Source: Massilia phyllostachyos
GTDB lineage: Bacteria; Pseudomonadota; Gammaproteobacteria; Burkholderiales; Burkholderiaceae_D
Reading direction: 5' to 3'
Assembly (NCBI RefSeq): GCF_021044825.1
Contig: NZ_JAJNOC010000002.1
Span: forward strand, 372,001 to 436,000
Length of the DNA: 64,000 nucleotides
A program made the translations under genes and the position numbers. Shown here piece after piece: positions 55,168 to 62,901 of the stretch. The notes under the pieces are model-generated. The model worked only from the letters and a program-made list of their open reading frames with translations, did not search any database and was not told where the DNA came from. The stretch's first letter is position 1; each line of letters starts with the position of its first letter.

Positions 55168-56655
55168 ATGTCTCAGCAGGAAGGTGGGCGAGCCCGTTCG
55201 GGCCTGTACCTCAACCCGGTCGGCCAGCGCCGCCTCGACTTCCAGCAGGCCTGCGGCGCGCTGTTCGACGGCCTGCGCGTGGCCGGCGGCATCGAGGAAG
55301 CGGCGGCGCTGCTGGATGCGCAGGCGCCTGGCGTCCTGGTGATCGACCTCGAACGCTTCGAGCCGGAAATCGACCTGCCGGCCCTGGGCGAACTGGTGGC
55401 GAAGCGCTGCGGCGCACCGGTGCTGGCGCTGTGCCCCTTCACCAATGCGCGCTGGCTGCCTGCCCTGATGGCTTACGGGCCGCTGGATTATGTGATCGTG
55501 CCGCTCGGGCTTGATGCGCTGGCGGACGAACTCGCGGCGCGCCTGGATGCGGGTTTTGCGCCCGTGCATGCGCCGACGCCCGTCGAAGAAGACCTGGCGG
55601 CGCTGCTGGCGGTGCGCTCCAGCGCCCAGCAGGCCCTGTTGGAGGCGGACGACGCCATCCGCTTCGGCGAACGCCTGTGCGCCGCGCTCCTGACCTGGCC
55701 CGGCGTGGTGCACGCGGCGATGTTCCAGCTGTGCGAAGGGAAGGACCTGCGCCTGGAAGCGCAATGCGGCCAGCAGCTGGCGCAAGCCGGCGCGCGCGGC
55801 CTGGACCTGGCGGCGCTGCTGGGCCGCGGCGAGCGCCTGCTGCAGTCGCCGCTGCGCCACGCCTTCCCGGGCCTGCTGGCGGCGGCCGGCGGCGAGACCG
55901 CGCTGCTCGACGCGCCGGAAAAGGCCGGCGAAGCGGCGCTGGCCGAGGCCCTGCACGCGCACGGCGTCGCGATGGTGGTCGGCCTGCCGATTCCGGCGTC
56001 GGGACCGGGCGCGCCGCGCGGTTCGCTGAGCCTGATGTTCGGCGCGCGCCATACCTTCTCGCGGGCGCAACTGGCGGCCTTCGACGACCTGGCGCAGCTG
56101 GCCGCCTTCGGCCTGCGCACCGCGGAGCTGATGCGCGAAAGCGAGGCGCTGCTCGGGCGCGTGACCCAGCTGGCCACGCTCGACGCCCTGACCGGCGTGG
56201 CCAACCGCCGCCATGGCGAATTCCTGATGGAGCAGGAGATCAAGCGCGCGCGCCGCTACCGCGTGCCGCTGGCCCTGATCGCCTTCGACATCGACCGCTT
56301 CCGCAACATCAACGACAGCTTCGGCCACCCGGTCGGCGACGTCGCGCTGCGCACCGTGGCCGACACCGCGCGCGCCCTGCTGCGCTCGAGCGACGTGCTG
56401 GTGCGCTCGGGCGGCGAGGAATTCCAGGTGATCGCGCCGCACACCAGCGCGATCGACGGCCTCAAGATGGCCGAGAAGCTGCGCGCCGCCATCGAGGCGA
56501 CCGAGATTCCGGGGTGCGATCACGTGACCATCAGCCTCGGCGTGGCGCAGCTGGGCGAGACCGAATCGGGCGACTCCCTGGCGGTACGTGTCAATGCCGC
56601 GCTGGCGCGGGCCAAGCGGGCCGGGCGCAACTGCGTCGAGCTGGCAATGGGGTAG
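55168..56655 (+). CDS. Diguanylate cyclase with degenerate receiver and GAF domains
   Basis: A 495-residue protein. Residues about 10-130 have a receiver-like fold (VLVIDLERFEP; Pro-Leu near VIVPLGL) but lack the usual acidic pair at the N-terminus, so phosphorylation is doubtful. About 145-320 resemble a GAF domain. The GGDEF domain (about 330-490) has the active loop GGEEF and an RxxD inhibitory site (RSSD) five residues before, so it should make cyclic di-GMP. GGAG lies about 7 nt before ATG 55168; the longer open frame upstream has no site. It is a single gene, divergent from the SDR. Confidence 0.88.
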   Translation: MSQQEGGRARSGLYLNPVGQRRLDFQQACGALFDGLRVAGGIEEAAALLDAQAPGVLVIDLERFEPEIDLPALGELVAKRCGAPVLALCPFTNARWLPALMAYGPLDYVIVPLGLDALADELAARLDAGFAPVHAPTPVEEDLAALLAVRSSAQQALLEADDAIRFGERLCAALLTWPGVVHAAMFQLCEGKDLRLEAQCGQQLAQAGARGLDLAALLGRGERLLQSPLRHAFPGLLAAAGGETALLDAPEKAGEAALAEALHAHGVAMVVGLPIPASGPGAPRGSLSLMFGARHTFSRAQLAAFDDLAQLAAFGLRTAELMRESEALLGRVTQLATLDALTGVANRRHGEFLMEQEIKRARRYRVPLALIAFDIDRFRNINDSFGHPVGDVALRTVADTARALLRSSDVLVRSGGEEFQVIAPHTSAIDGLKMAEKLRAAIEATEIPGCDHVTISLGVAQLGETESGDSLAVRVNAALARAKRAGRNCVELAMG

Positions 56656-56719
56656 AGTGGTCGGCCGTACGCCCTGCCGCGATGTGGTAGGCTGGCGGCT
56701 TTTCTAGTCAGCAATACTT

Positions 56720-58351
56720 ATGCTCCTCTGGCTGCGGCACTACCGGCGCGCGATGCTGCCCGGCGATATCAGCGCCGGCATCGTCGTCGCCATGATGATG
56801 ATCCCGCAAGGCATGGCCTATGCCATGGTGGCGGGGCTGCCGCCGGTGGTCGGCATCTACGCCAGCATCGCGCCGCCGCTGCTGTATGCGCTGTTCGGCA
56901 CCAGCAGCACCCAGTCGATCGGGCCGATGGCCATCATCTCGCTCATGACCGCCTCGACCCTGGCGCCGCTGGCCGCGCCCGGCAGCGCGCTGCATGGCGT
57001 GCTGGCGGCGCAGCTGGCGCTGATGTCGGGCGCGGTGCTGCTGGCCTGCGGCCTGCTGCGCATCGGCTTTCTCGCCAACTTCTTCTCGCGTCCCGTGATG
57101 AGCGGCTTCACCATCGGCTCGGCGATCCTGATCACCTGGGGCCAGCTGCCGGCGCTGCTGGGCGGCGCGCTGCCCCACGTGCATGCGCCGAGCGCGCTGC
57201 TGGGCGTGGGCGCGCTGGCGCTGCTGGTGTGGGCGCGCCAGTGGATGGCGGCGACCCTGCGCCGCCTGAAGATTCCCGCCGTCGCGGCCGACATCGGCGC
57301 CAAGCTGGCGCCGATGGCCGTGGTGCTCGGTTCGCTGGCGCTGGTCAGCGGCCTCGGACTGGACGCCCGGGGCGTGGCCACCACCGGCGAGGTCGGGGCC
57401 GGTCTGCCGCACCTGAACCTGGCAACCTCGAGCGCGCACTGGCAGGCGCTGCTGCAGCCGGCGCTCCTGATCGGTTTCATGATCTTCCTGATCAGCATGT
57501 CGGGCGCCCAGACCCTGGCGCTCAAGCGCGGCGAGAAGCTGGCCAGCAATGCCGAGCTGCTCGGGCTGGGCGCGGCGAACATCGGCAGCGCCCTGAGCGG
57601 CGGCTTTCCGGTCACCGGCAGCATCTCGCGCTCGGCGGTCAACTTCGCGGCCGGGGCCAATACCCAGCTCGCCAGCGTCGTCACGGCGCTGCTGCTGGGC
57701 GTGGCGCTGGTGGCGCCCAACGGCTGGCTGGCGCTGTTGCCGCTGCCGGTGCTGGCCGCGACCATCATCGTCGCGGTGCTGACCCTGGTCGACCTGTCGC
57801 TGCTGCGCACCGCCTGGCGCTACGACCGCGCCGACGCCGCGGCGCTGCTGGCGACCGCGGCCGGCGTGCTGGCCCTCGGCGTGGAGGCGGGTGTGGTGGT
57901 CGGGGTGGCGCTGTCGATGGGGGCGCTGATCTGGCGCGCCAGCCGGCCGCACATCGCGGTGCTGGGCCGCATCGCGGGCACCGAGCACTTCCGCAACATC
58001 GACCGCTATTCGGCGGCGACCGCGCCCGGCCTCATGATGTTGCGGGTCGACGCCGGGCTGTTCTTCGGGAACGTGGAAGCGGTGAACGAGCGTATCGAGG
58101 AGGAACTGGCGGCGCATCCGGACACGCGGCACCTGGTGCTGGTGCTGTCGGCGGTGAATGCGATCGATACCTCGGCGCTGTTCGGGCTGAAGGAGCTGAA
58201 CGCTTCGCTGCGGGCGCGCGGGGTGCTGCTGCACCTGGCGGAAGTGAAGGGGCCGGTGATGGACAGGCTCAAGGAGAGTGACCTGTTGCAGTCGCTGAGC
58301 GGGCGGCTCTATCTGAGTGCGGCGATGGCGTGGGACGATCTGGTCGAGTAG
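56720..58351 (+). CDS. SulP-family anion transporter
   Basis: A 543-residue membrane protein with about 12 helices and the SulP signature near the start (GDISAGIVVAMMMIPQGMAYAMVAGLPPVVGIY). A second conserved block is NIGSALSGGFPVTGSISRSAVN. The C-terminal STAS domain (about 430-540: LMMLRVDAGLFFGNVEAV; LVLVLSAVNAIDTSALFGL) is cytoplasmic. Bacterial SulP proteins carry sulfate, bicarbonate or dicarboxylates; no neighbour (such as a carbonic anhydrase) points to one. Start ATG 56720, weak ribosome binding site. Confidence 0.92.
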   Translation: MLLWLRHYRRAMLPGDISAGIVVAMMMIPQGMAYAMVAGLPPVVGIYASIAPPLLYALFGTSSTQSIGPMAIISLMTASTLAPLAAPGSALHGVLAAQLALMSGAVLLACGLLRIGFLANFFSRPVMSGFTIGSAILITWGQLPALLGGALPHVHAPSALLGVGALALLVWARQWMAATLRRLKIPAVAADIGAKLAPMAVVLGSLALVSGLGLDARGVATTGEVGAGLPHLNLATSSAHWQALLQPALLIGFMIFLISMSGAQTLALKRGEKLASNAELLGLGAANIGSALSGGFPVTGSISRSAVNFAAGANTQLASVVTALLLGVALVAPNGWLALLPLPVLAATIIVAVLTLVDLSLLRTAWRYDRADAAALLATAAGVLALGVEAGVVVGVALSMGALIWRASRPHIAVLGRIAGTEHFRNIDRYSAATAPGLMMLRVDAGLFFGNVEAVNERIEEELAAHPDTRHLVLVLSAVNAIDTSALFGLKELNASLRARGVLLHLAEVKGPVMDRLKESDLLQSLSGRLYLSAAMAWDDLVE

Positions 58352-58358
58352 ACGCCAT

Positions 58359-58388
58359 GTCGGGTGGGCGGAGGACCGCCCACCCGAC
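58359..58388. repeat. Perfect 13-bp inverted repeat, GGGTGGGCGG family
   Basis: gtcgggtgggcgg (58359-58371), loop agga, ccgcccacccgac (58376-58388), between the convergent SulP and acyltransferase genes. It is the tightest copy of the palindrome family seen at 7575. Confidence 0.75.
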
Positions 58389-58402
58389 GACCCCGGCCGT
58401 AT

Positions 58403-59035
58403 TCAAGCGCGGCGGCGTTGCGGTTCCGACGGGTCGCGCGGGGGTGCCAGCTTGATCGGGGCGGCCTGGTCGGGGTAGAGGCCCTGGCGGCCTTCGTAGA
58501 CGGCGGCGATGGCGGCCATGTCCTGCTCCTGGTCGCCGCTCAGGGTGAGGGTGTCGGCCACGCTCAGCACCTTGGCGCGGTAGTCGATGTACACCAGCAG
58601 CAGGGGCACCCTGGCGGTCGTGGCGAGGTGGTAGAAGCCGCTCTTCCAGTGCGGGCGGTAGCTGCGCGTGCCTTCCGGCGTGATCGCGATCCAGCACCAT
58701 TTCTCGTCCAGCATGGTCTGGGCCAGCTGGCGGGTCGCGCCCATCGAGGCGCGGCGGTCGATCGCGATGCCGCCCCAGTAGCGCATGATGGCGCCCATCG
58801 GGCCGCGGAACAGCGAGTCCTTGGCGATCCAGCGGAATTTCAGGCCCAGCGCCCATTTGCCCAGCAGGCCGATGGGGAAGTCCCAGTTCGAGGTGTGCGG
58901 GTAGACCACCGCGATGCCGTGCGGTCCCGGCAGCGGCTTGTAGCGCAGCGTCCACCCGGCCAGGTTCAGCAGGCGCAGGGCGGTGCGCTGGCTCCAGGTC
59001 GGCAGGGCGCTCGGCCGCAGCGTGAAATCGTCCAT
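58403..59035 (-). CDS. Lysophospholipid acyltransferase family protein (PlsC-like)
   Basis: A 210-residue acyltransferase. The catalytic motif appears as PHTSNWD (His and Asp four apart) and the glycerol-phosphate site as TPEGTRS. The stretch FRWIAKDSLFRGPMG precedes the second motif as in PlsC-like proteins. It lacks an obvious membrane helix, as do small soluble or peripheral members. It would move an acyl chain onto a lysophospholipid or related acceptor; the acceptor is not shown. ATG 59035 is used rather than TTG 59038. Confidence 0.85.
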   Translation of the reverse strand: MDDFTLRPSALPTWSQRTALRLLNLAGWTLRYKPLPGPHGIAVVYPHTSNWDFPIGLLGKWALGLKFRWIAKDSLFRGPMGAIMRYWGGIAIDRRASMGATRQLAQTMLDEKWCWIAITPEGTRSYRPHWKSGFYHLATTARVPLLLVYIDYRAKVLSVADTLTLSGDQEQDMAAIAAVYEGRQGLYPDQAAPIKLAPPRDPSEPQRRRA

Positions 59036-59231
59036 CAATTCTCCGTCACTGTCTCTATTGTTGTTCTGCTATTTCCGCTTTCTGCGGAAAAATGAGCGTG
59101 GAATTCTATAGCGCTAGAGAAAGACGAACAAGGAAAAAAGCTGGTGCCAGTCATGAGCTGTGGTTATCATGCCGCCAAATAAATTCCAACATCGTGGCGC
59201 ATTTTTCCCAATATTGACGAGCTTACATCAG

Positions 59232-59573
59232 ATGGATATCACGATTTACCATAACGCGCGCTGCGGCACGTCCCGCAATACCCTGGCCGCCATCCGCGGC
59301 GCCGGCCACGAGCCGCAGGTCGTCGATTATCTCGCCCACCCGCCGTCGCGCGAACAATTGCGCGAGATGATCGCCGCCGCCGGCCTCGGCGTACGCGACG
59401 CGATCCGCGGCAAGGAAGCGGTGTATGCGGAGCTTGGGCTGGACGGCGTCGACGACGAGGCCTTGCTGGATGCGATGGTCGCCCATCCGATCCTGATCAA
59501 CCGGCCCTTCGTGGTGACGCCGAAAGGCGTGCGCCTGTGCCGTCCCTTCGAGCGGGTGCACGAGATCCTGTAG
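59232..59573 (+). CDS. arsC: Arsenate reductase, glutaredoxin-coupled ArsC
   Basis: A 113-residue protein. The catalytic Cys lies in IYHNARCGTSRNTL, and Arg residues that hold arsenate in LINRPFVVTPKGVRLCRP. It belongs to the E. coli-plasmid type that uses glutathione and glutaredoxin. It is shorter than the plasmid R773 enzyme but of normal size for chromosomal members. No other ars gene (arsR, arsB) is near, so it may serve another reductive or redox role, as in the related YffB/SpxA proteins. The start ATG 59232 has only a weak ribosome binding site. Confidence 0.87.
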   Translation: MDITIYHNARCGTSRNTLAAIRGAGHEPQVVDYLAHPPSREQLREMIAAAGLGVRDAIRGKEAVYAELGLDGVDDEALLDAMVAHPILINRPFVVTPKGVRLCRPFERVHEIL

Positions 59574-59624
59574 GCGCCGCGGCGCGTGCGAACTGCGATC
59601 TGCCGCGGCAAGACGCGGGGATCG

Positions 59625-60857
59625 CTAGGGTGAGGACTGCGGCAGCCCGGCCGGCCCCGGCCCGTCATGCGGCACGGCGCCGATATCCGGCTGTCGGGCC
59701 GAATGCAGCGCCACCGCATCGGTCGCCGCCGGCGGCAAGCCCTTGCCGATCGCGGGCGAGCCGGGCCGCAGGCGGAAATCCGGCACGGGCTGGTTGCGGT
59801 GGTAGTCGGCGAACAGCGGCGCGGCACTGACGGTGCCGGTGTGCTGCCGCCCCGGCGACAGCTGCCAGTCGCCGCCCGGGTTCTGGTAGACCAGGTTGTG
59901 GCGGTAGCTCAGGTTGGGCCCGGTCGCCCCCTGTTCGACGATGCCCTGGGCGTTGTCGAACACGATGTTGTTCACCGTGTGGGTGTGGTCGTTCGGCCCC
60001 TTGCCGTGATAGTAGTCGCCGCCGCCCACGAAGATGCCGATGCCGGACGCGGCCACCGTGTTGCCGCGGATGGTCACGTGGCTGGCGTCGTGCCACAGGT
60101 GGATGCCGCTGCCCGAGGCGCGGTAGATGATGTTGTCGCGTACGTTGGCCGTGGTGCTGACGTAGATGCCGTGCATGGTGCGGCAGTCGGGCGGGCCGAC
60201 GTCGTGCACGTGGTTGCCGGCGACGTCGCCGTCGACGCCCTTGTAGTAGCCGTCCACCCCGATGCCGGCCCCGCCGCGCGGCTCGCAGGGCACGTCGGTG
60301 CCGATGTGGTGGACGTGGTTGTGGTGGATGCCGTTGTGCGAGCCGGCGTTGTAGATGCCGCTCAGCCATTTCATGCCGCTCTGGTACTGGGTGCCGTCGA
60401 TCTCGAAGCCGACGATGTCGAGGTAGTTGGCGCGGTTGTCCCAGGCCGCCGGCTGGCGCGAGTCGAGCGGCGGCACCACCCGGGCGGCGCCGCGCTCGCT
60501 CGACTGGAACACGATGCGCGCCTCGGCGGTGCCGTGCGTGGTGGTGCGCACCCCGCCGAAATAGATGCCGGGGGCGACGTGCACGGTGGTGCCCGGGCTG
60601 GCCGCCTGCGCCGCCCGGGCCAGGGTGCGGAACGGTTCCTCGCGGGTGCCGGGGTTGCTGTCGGAACCGTTGGGCGCCACGTAGAGCTCGGTGCGCACCA
60701 GTTGCGGGATGACGAGGTCTTCCTGGCCGCCGTCGCGCAGGCGGCAGCCGCCCGGCAGCGCGGAGAACAGCAGCGCCAGCAGCGCTGCCGCCAGCCAGCC
60801 AGCCGTCAGGGCGGTGGCCCGGGCGCCGGGAGCGGCATGATCGGGTGTGCGCGGCAT
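59625..60857 (-). CDS. Exported right-handed beta-helix protein
   Basis: A 410-residue protein with an N-terminal membrane/signal segment (LTAGWLAAALLALLFSALPGGC; the Cys may be lipidated, but the lipobox is not canonical). The body opens with a DUF1565-like segment (LYVAPNGSDSNPGTREEPFRTLARAAQAA) and continues as parallel beta-helix repeats (GIHHNHVHHIG, VDGDVAGNHVHDV, ANVRDNIIYR, THTVNNIVFDN, SYRHNLVYQNPG). Such folds are common in polysaccharide lyases and epimerases; no catalytic residues were identified. GAGGAAA precedes ATG 60857. Single gene. Confidence 0.8.
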   Translation of the reverse strand: MPRTPDHAAPGARATALTAGWLAAALLALLFSALPGGCRLRDGGQEDLVIPQLVRTELYVAPNGSDSNPGTREEPFRTLARAAQAASPGTTVHVAPGIYFGGVRTTTHGTAEARIVFQSSERGAARVVPPLDSRQPAAWDNRANYLDIVGFEIDGTQYQSGMKWLSGIYNAGSHNGIHHNHVHHIGTDVPCEPRGGAGIGVDGYYKGVDGDVAGNHVHDVGPPDCRTMHGIYVSTTANVRDNIIYRASGSGIHLWHDASHVTIRGNTVAASGIGIFVGGGDYYHGKGPNDHTHTVNNIVFDNAQGIVEQGATGPNLSYRHNLVYQNPGGDWQLSPGRQHTGTVSAAPLFADYHRNQPVPDFRLRPGSPAIGKGLPPAATDAVALHSARQPDIGAVPHDGPGPAGLPQSSP

Positions 60858-60965
60858 GTTTTCCTCGTGGCGGGGCGACCCTTCCAGTTTGACGCGGCAC
60901 AAGCCGAAGGGGGGCTGCTTAGCTCAACGTCTTCCTTGAGCGTTCTCAACACGCCGCCTGGACAG

Positions 60966-61487
60966 TCAAGCCGCAGGCGCGCCGGTCGCCTGCGCCACCG
61001 CCGGCATGTAAGCCTCCAGGAATTCGGCCGGCATGCGGCGCGGACGGCCGCTGGCGATCTCGATGCAGACCAGGTCCCAGCGCCCGCGCAGCACGGTGGC
61101 GCCGTCGCTGTCGCGCTTGAGCTGGAAGCGCCGCTCCATCGCCAGTTTGCCGTCGCCGGCGACCAGCCAGGTCGCGAGGGTCAAGGCTTCGCCGAGCAGG
61201 GTCGGCAGCAGGTAGTCGTAGTCGCCGCGCCGGATCGCCATCGCGCGGTCGAGGCGCCGGTAGTCGTCCAGGGTGAGACCAAGATGGTGCGAGTGGGCCC
61301 AGCCGGCCTGCTCGCACCAGCGCACGTAGACGGCGTTGTTCGTGTGGTTCAGTCCGTCGATGTCGCCGGGCTGGGGCGTGACGGGGAGGGTGAAGGGGTG
61401 CGGGTAATCCCAATCCAAGTAGGGCCTCGTAATGCTGTGGCGCGGCGCGCGGCCGCCGGAAGCGCCATTGTACGGCGCGCCGGCCAT
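60966..61487 (-). CDS. Acyl-CoA thioesterase, hotdog fold (4HBT)
   Basis: A 173-residue hotdog protein with the 4HBT motif DIDGLNHTNNAVYVRWCEQ, followed by RRGDYDYLLP and strands (LATWLVAGDGKLAMERRFQL; WDLVCIEIASGRPRRMPAEF). It would hydrolyse an acyl-CoA; chain length unknown. The start ATG 61487 is uncertain, because the first 25 residues (AGAPYNGASGGRAPRHS) are not usual for the family and the core begins at ITRPYLDWDYPHPF. It begins 8 bp after the stop of the gutted EEP nuclease gene, so both were one operon. Confidence 0.83.
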   Translation of the reverse strand: MAGAPYNGASGGRAPRHSITRPYLDWDYPHPFTLPVTPQPGDIDGLNHTNNAVYVRWCEQAGWAHSHHLGLTLDDYRRLDRAMAIRRGDYDYLLPTLLGEALTLATWLVAGDGKLAMERRFQLKRDSDGATVLRGRWDLVCIEIASGRPRRMPAEFLEAYMPAVAQATGAPAA

Positions 61488-61495
61488 CGGCGTGC

Positions 61496-61719
61496 TCAGG
61501 CGCCCCAGTCGAGTTCGACCATCAGCGCCTGGTGGTCCGACCCGCCTTCGCTGGCGTCGACCCGCACCCGCGTCACCCGTCCGGCCAGGTCGAAACTTCC
61601 TGTACACACAGCATGTCGAAACGACAGAAGCGGTCGAGGCATGCGATGATGCGGTCGATTTCGGTCGCGCCGTCCGGGCTGCGGCCGGACTGGATATTCC
61701 AGGTGACGAGCTTGAACAT
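61496..61719 (-). pseudogene. Endonuclease/exonuclease/phosphatase family gene with large internal deletion
   Basis: The first 43 codons encode the start of an EEP-fold protein (FKLVTWNIQSGR; DMLCVQEV, metal-binding Asn and Glu) and the last 30 codons its end (SFDLAGRVTRVRV; GGSDHQALMVELDW, catalytic Asp-His). About 170-200 codons between, including the central catalytic region, are missing, and the junction near 61595-61605 shifts the frame, so translation stops at 61573. What is left cannot form the fold. ATG 61719 follows a weak site. Confidence 0.82.
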
Positions 61720-61821
61720 GAGGGATTCCTTTTGCAAGTGCCACAGGCTAGCGCGCACCGTTGGATGCCGGCTTGAAGCAGCGCAGGCGTGCGGGACGCC
61801 GGCGCTTTCTGGAGAAATTGC

Positions 61822-62166
61822 ATGTTCACGATGATCCTGTTGCTCTACCTGCAGCAGCACCGCGATGTGATGTTGGAGAGCACCAGCTTGAAAGGAAGCT
61901 TTCAGACGAAAAAGGCTTGCGAGGCGGCGGCCGTGCGCCTGCGCGGGCCCTTGCCGACGCCGGACGGCTACGCGGCCGCCTGGCATGACGCGATCTGCAT
62001 CCCGGTCAATCGCGGCGTGATCGTCAACGAGGGCAAGCCGGTGGACCTGGGCGCCTTGTTGAAGGATCGTCCGCCGGTCGTGTGCGAAGGCACCGGCGCC
62101 TGGCGCCGCGTCGCGGAGCTGTGCGCTCCGGCCAGTTCTTCGGGAAGCAAGCAGAACGGCGGCTAG
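61822..62166 (+). CDS. Hypothetical protein, 114 aa
   Basis: A 114-residue protein with an N-terminal hydrophobic stretch (FTMILLLYL) followed by a soluble domain with four Cys (KKACEAAA, HDAICIPV, PVVCEGTG, AELCAPAS) that could form two disulfides in the periplasm. GGAG lies 7 nt before ATG 61822. No domain was recognised. It converges with the Pro-rich membrane protein, overlapping it by 4 bp. Confidence 0.55.
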   Translation: MFTMILLLYLQQHRDVMLESTSLKGSFQTKKACEAAAVRLRGPLPTPDGYAAAWHDAICIPVNRGVIVNEGKPVDLGALLKDRPPVVCEGTGAWRRVAELCAPASSSGSKQNGG

Positions 62167-62894
62167 TCGCCAATCCAGGTCGCCTGGCTCGGGCAGCGCA
62201 CCTGGCCCGCGCCGCCTTCGGCGCCGCGCGAGTCGAACAGTTCCGCGCCGCCGCCTTCGGCCCCGCCGATCTTCGGCCGCACGAAGCCGCTGCTGCGGCA
62301 GAAGTACTTGCCGCCGCGGCGGAAGCGGTAGATGGTCTGGCCGTCGGGCGTGGTGTAGGAATCGGTCTTGATGGTGAGGCTGGTGTCGCGGTGGGCGCCT
62401 TCCAGGCCGCGCACGAAGCGGCCCCACGGCGTGTCGGGGTTTTGCGGCACCCCGGAGTTCCCCTTGCGCGCCTCGCGGTCGATGGCGACGGCGTCCTTTT
62501 TCGCGCGTCCGACCATGGCCTGCGCCGGGGTCTCGGCGGGCGCGGGAGCCGGGTCCTGCGCGAAGGGATCGGCCGCCAAGCGCTGCGGTTCCACAGGCAC
62601 GGTGATGGCCTCGGGTTCCGGCAGCACGCGTGGCGCCGGTGCGCTGCGTTCGGCACGCGCGGCAGCGTTCACGGGCGGCGGTGGCGCCATGCGCGGCGCC
62701 GGTGTGGCGGGTCTTGGTGGGGGAAGGGGAATCAGGTCGAACACCCGTTCCTCACGGGTGTCGTACGCCGGCAGATGCGCGATCCGCCAGCTGGCGGCCA
62801 GCAGCAGGTGCAGGCCGAAGGTGAGCAGCAGCCCCCAGGTGGGCATGCGGCGCCGAAGCGCCGCCGGGCCGGTGTCGAGAACCAGCTGCCGCAT
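62163..62894 (-). CDS. Membrane-anchored Pro-rich protein of unknown function
   Basis: A 243-residue protein with one N-terminal membrane helix (TWGLLLTFGLHLLLAASW), then a Pro/Ala-rich periplasmic stalk (LPPPRPATPAPRMAPPPP; PAPAPAETPAQ) reminiscent of TonB. The C-terminal domain (DGQTIYRFRRGGKYFCRSSG; QVRCPSQATWIGD) has two Cys and does not look like the TonB C-terminal domain. Start ATG 62894, 7 bp after the aminopeptidase stop, so it is likely co-transcribed with it. Function not recognised. Confidence 0.65.
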   Translation of the reverse strand: MRQLVLDTGPAALRRRMPTWGLLLTFGLHLLLAASWRIAHLPAYDTREERVFDLIPLPPPRPATPAPRMAPPPPVNAAARAERSAPAPRVLPEPEAITVPVEPQRLAADPFAQDPAPAPAETPAQAMVGRAKKDAVAIDREARKGNSGVPQNPDTPWGRFVRGLEGAHRDTSLTIKTDSYTTPDGQTIYRFRRGGKYFCRSSGFVRPKIGGAEGGGAELFDSRGAEGGAGQVRCPSQATWIGD

Positions 62895-62901
62895 CCAGTC
62901 C

